Program-made: the position numbers and the translations under genes
The notes under the pieces: generated by a model
Databases searched by the model: none
What the model was told of the DNA's origin: nothing
The model's input: the letters and a program-made list of their open reading frames with translations, nothing else
Part shown: positions 62,656 to 64,000 of the stretch, in pieces
How the letters are laid out: every line of letters starts with the position of its first letter
How positions within the stretch are numbered: the first letter of the stretch is position 1
Assembly: GCF_045679545.1 (NCBI RefSeq)
Contig: NZ_CP166195.1
Location: forward strand, 1,054,001 to 1,118,000
Origin: Enterovibrio sp045679545
Lineage (GTDB): Bacteria; Pseudomonadota; Gammaproteobacteria; Enterobacterales; Vibrionaceae
DNA length: 64,000 nucleotides
Direction: 5' to 3'

Positions 62656-62671
62656 AAGAAAGCGCTTTCTT
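62656..62671. promoter_or_regulatory. LacI-family-type operator before the porin gene
   Basis: AAGAAAGCGCTTTCTT is a perfect 16-bp palindrome with a central CG, as in LacI/GalR-type operators. It lies 33 bases before the porin ATG. Confidence 0.75.
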
Positions 62672-62890
62672 GTCATGGTATTTTAAAACCCGAGTTCATC
62701 CCTACAAATGCCAGACACCCGAATGACAGAAGAGGAAGTAAATACCGAGTTTGACTAGATTTTTAGTGTCATGTGTGTGAAAAGTTAACAATAGTGTTTC
62801 CACATGAACCAAGAAACCGCTAGTCATATGACAAACTAAGCAGGCTCCCTAAATTGTGCAAATATTACCGCCAAAAACATTAGCTGATTC

Positions 62891-62906
62891 ACAATAAATT
62901 TACATT
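62891..62906. repeat. 16-bp direct repeat, copy 1
   Basis: ACAATAAATTTACATT; the same 16 bases recur at 63084-63099, and an inverted AATGTAAATT lies at about 63043-63052. Confidence 0.85.
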
Positions 62907-63083
62907 TTGTCTTCAAATTTAGTGACTCTTGTATTTTATTATGGGCCTTCATGCATATATGTATTCAATTTGTGTGACGTGGCTCATAGATGAGAATCTT
63001 GCATTTCATACACCTCATACCGTGGATTCTCTCTTTCTATTCAATGTAAATTGCATATTGTTGTTGAGTTGCACTGTCACTTA

Positions 63084-63099
63084 ACAATAAATTTACATT
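63084..63099. repeat. 16-bp direct repeat, copy 2
   Basis: Second perfect copy of ACAATAAATTTACATT, 193 bases from the first, in the same divergent region. Confidence 0.85.
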
Positions 63100-63125
63100 A
63101 TGCGCGAGGTTTATACCTTGGTAGT

Positions 63126-63151
63126 AATAAAGCTGGGTAACCGGCTTTATT
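63126..63151. terminator. Hairpin upstream of the right-end lipoprotein gene
   Basis: AATAAAGC at 63126-63133 pairs with GCTTTATT at 63144-63151, with an inner GG/CC pair, then TTTG. No gene ends nearby, so it may be an attenuator in the leader of the lipoprotein gene. Confidence 0.55.
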
Positions 63152-63164
63152 TTGAATAACAAGT

Positions 63165-63176
63165 GAAAGCGCTTTC
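63165..63176. promoter_or_regulatory. LacI-family-type operator before the lipoprotein gene
   Basis: GAAAGCGCTTTC, the same 12-bp palindrome core as before the porin, about 125 bases before the lipoprotein ATG. Confidence 0.75.
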
Positions 63177-63291
63177 TTTTGGCAATGACACCCACTTTGC
63201 AAAAAGATTTCTCCTACTAGCAGGAGAGTTCTCAGACCAGCGGTAGTGACTGACCTGTCGCTGACTAGATGTAGGACAAAATACGGACGAC

Positions 63292-64000
63292 ATGATGAAG
63301 AATTTATTTGCAAAAGCGCTACTTGTGGCTTCAGTCGCGCTAAGCGGTTGTGGTGGGGGTGACGAATCGCCAGGTGGCAATCCACCTGCGGGTACTCCAA
63401 CGGGCAATGATGTTTATACCGTTTATTATCAGGGTGTTCTCAACCAAGGGCTTGAGGGAATTGGGTTTGAGAATGAAGCGGCATCAGAAAGCACGGGTAG
63501 CTTTGTGGGTACTGCTTTTATGGCGGCAAATGGTGAAACACAGTCACTATTTGTAGAAGGACCTACCACATCAAACCCTTTCCAAGAAGCTGAATGGGGC
63601 TGGGGGGCTGGTGTGATTGGCCGCAATGGCCAAAAAGCGGGCTCGGCTAATCTCATTGGTTACAATAGCGGTTACTTAAACTTCGATATCAAAGGCACGA
63701 CTACTCAGCCAGTCGTTATCGGTTTTCAAACTGGTAAAGGCACTTCTTTCGAAGGCAATGAACTGAATCAGCGCCCGGTGAAAATCGCATCGGTTACGCT
63801 GCAGTCCGATACAAAAAGTGCAAACAGTCTAATTTCGTCCAGATCGGGGTCTGACCGCACTATTGGCAATGAATGGAAAACTATTCGTATACCAATGAGC
63901 GAGTTGATGGGCCAGACGGTAATGGATCTGGGCGACGTTTCAATGCCTTTGTTTGTTCGTACTGAGGGTAGCGATGCGGTAGTTGAATTGCGCTCGGTCT
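63292..64000 (+). CDS. Lipoprotein with galactose-binding-like region, cut by the right window edge
   Basis: At least 236 residues visible; the frame is open to the window edge. MMKNLFAKALLVASVALSGC is a lipoprotein signal with lipobox LSGC. After a glycine/proline linker the visible part (YTVYYQGVLNQGLEGIGFE, YNSGYLNFDIKGTTTQPVVI, EWKTIRIPMSEL) resembles the galactose-binding-like C-terminal domain of the GH16 protein in this locus. It may be a glycan-binding lipoprotein or the N-terminal part of a second glucanase. GGA lies four to seven bases before the twin ATGs. Confidence 0.75.
   Translation, partial: MMKNLFAKALLVASVALSGCGGGDESPGGNPPAGTPTGNDVYTVYYQGVLNQGLEGIGFENEAASESTGSFVGTAFMAANGETQSLFVEGPTTSNPFQEAEWGWGAGVIGRNGQKAGSANLIGYNSGYLNFDIKGTTTQPVVIGFQTGKGTSFEGNELNQRPVKIASVTLQSDTKSANSLISSRSGSDRTIGNEWKTIRIPMSELMGQTVMDLGDVSMPLFVRTEGSDAVVELRSV

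Larger units (their letters stand above)
62624..63291. promoter_or_regulatory. Divergent regulatory region of the beta-glucan locus
   Basis: About 670 bases between the porin and the lipoprotein gene, A+T-rich, no gene. It contains two GAAAGCGCTTTC palindromes, a CRP-like site TGTGACGTGGCTCATA at 62973-62988, a repeated ACAATAAATTTACATT and a hairpin at 63126-63151; some are listed separately. Confidence 0.6.

Noticed and set aside
1..64000. Mobile element, CRISPR array, tRNA or rRNA
   Set aside because: I looked for transposases, integrases, regularly spaced repeats and clover-leaf or rRNA signatures and saw none.

Overview
The window looks like chromosomal DNA of a marine gammaproteobacterium, most likely a member of the Vibrionaceae (Vibrio, Grimontia or Enterovibrio type). 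I base this on small families typical of that group (DUF2986, DUF3332), a YbiT-type ABC-F protein, a proXWV osmolyte importer, the rbsDACBKR gene order, and a complete DMSP-degradation (ddd) cluster. I saw no rRNA, tRNA, CRISPR array, prophage or insertion sequence. Genus assignment is inference.

Layout. 1-4.4 kb: the start of a secreted protein cut by the window edge, a LytS/LytTR two-component pair, and a periplasmic-sensor protein with a broken GGDEF domain. 4.7-9.9 kb: ybiT, an M3 oligopeptidase, DUF2986 and DUF3332 proteins, an SMR efflux protein. 9.9-17.5 kb: GAF/degenerate-GGDEF protein, an HBM-type chemoreceptor, small secreted or lipoproteins, an alpha/beta hydrolase, a family-3 solute-binding protein and an endonuclease/phosphatase. 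17.7-21 kb: proXWV. 21.5-26.1 kb: an OmpR/histidine-kinase pair and an HlyD/DUF2955 pump. 26.5-30.2 kb: a three-gene cassette of crotonase, six-helix membrane flavoreductase-like protein and stand-alone amino-acid-type adenylating enzyme, the least explained system here. 30.4-35.3 kb: gluconate module (gntR, gntK, TRAP transporter) with two perfect GntR-type operators and a gene scar. 35.5-45.2 kb: dddC, dddB, dddT, dddR and dddD, followed by an NhaC antiporter. 45.6-53.6 kb: a DUF4260 gene remnant, an unknown gene, the ribose operon with twin RbsR operators, and a patatin. 53.6-59.4 kb: a SnoaL-like protein, a PLP-dependent ACC-deaminase/D-cysteine desulfhydrase-like enzyme, an EAL protein, an unknown protein and a YebC/YeeN protein. 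59.5-64 kb: a beta-glucan utilisation locus (GH16 lipoprotein, LamB-like porin, a second lipoprotein cut by the right edge) flanked by LacI-family-type palindromes.

How the parts fit. The ddd genes form a full route: DddT imports DMSP, DddD attaches CoA and releases DMS, DddB oxidises the 3-hydroxypropionate-type product, and DddC yields acetyl-CoA; DddR is the likely regulator. GntK, GntR and the TRAP transporter form a gluconate uptake and phosphorylation module, and RbsDACBK imports and phosphorylates ribose under RbsR. Together with beta-glucan degradation and osmolyte import, this suits a bacterium living on algal products. Three proteins carry GGDEF-like domains without the GGDEF motif; one of them has an apparently intact EAL domain.
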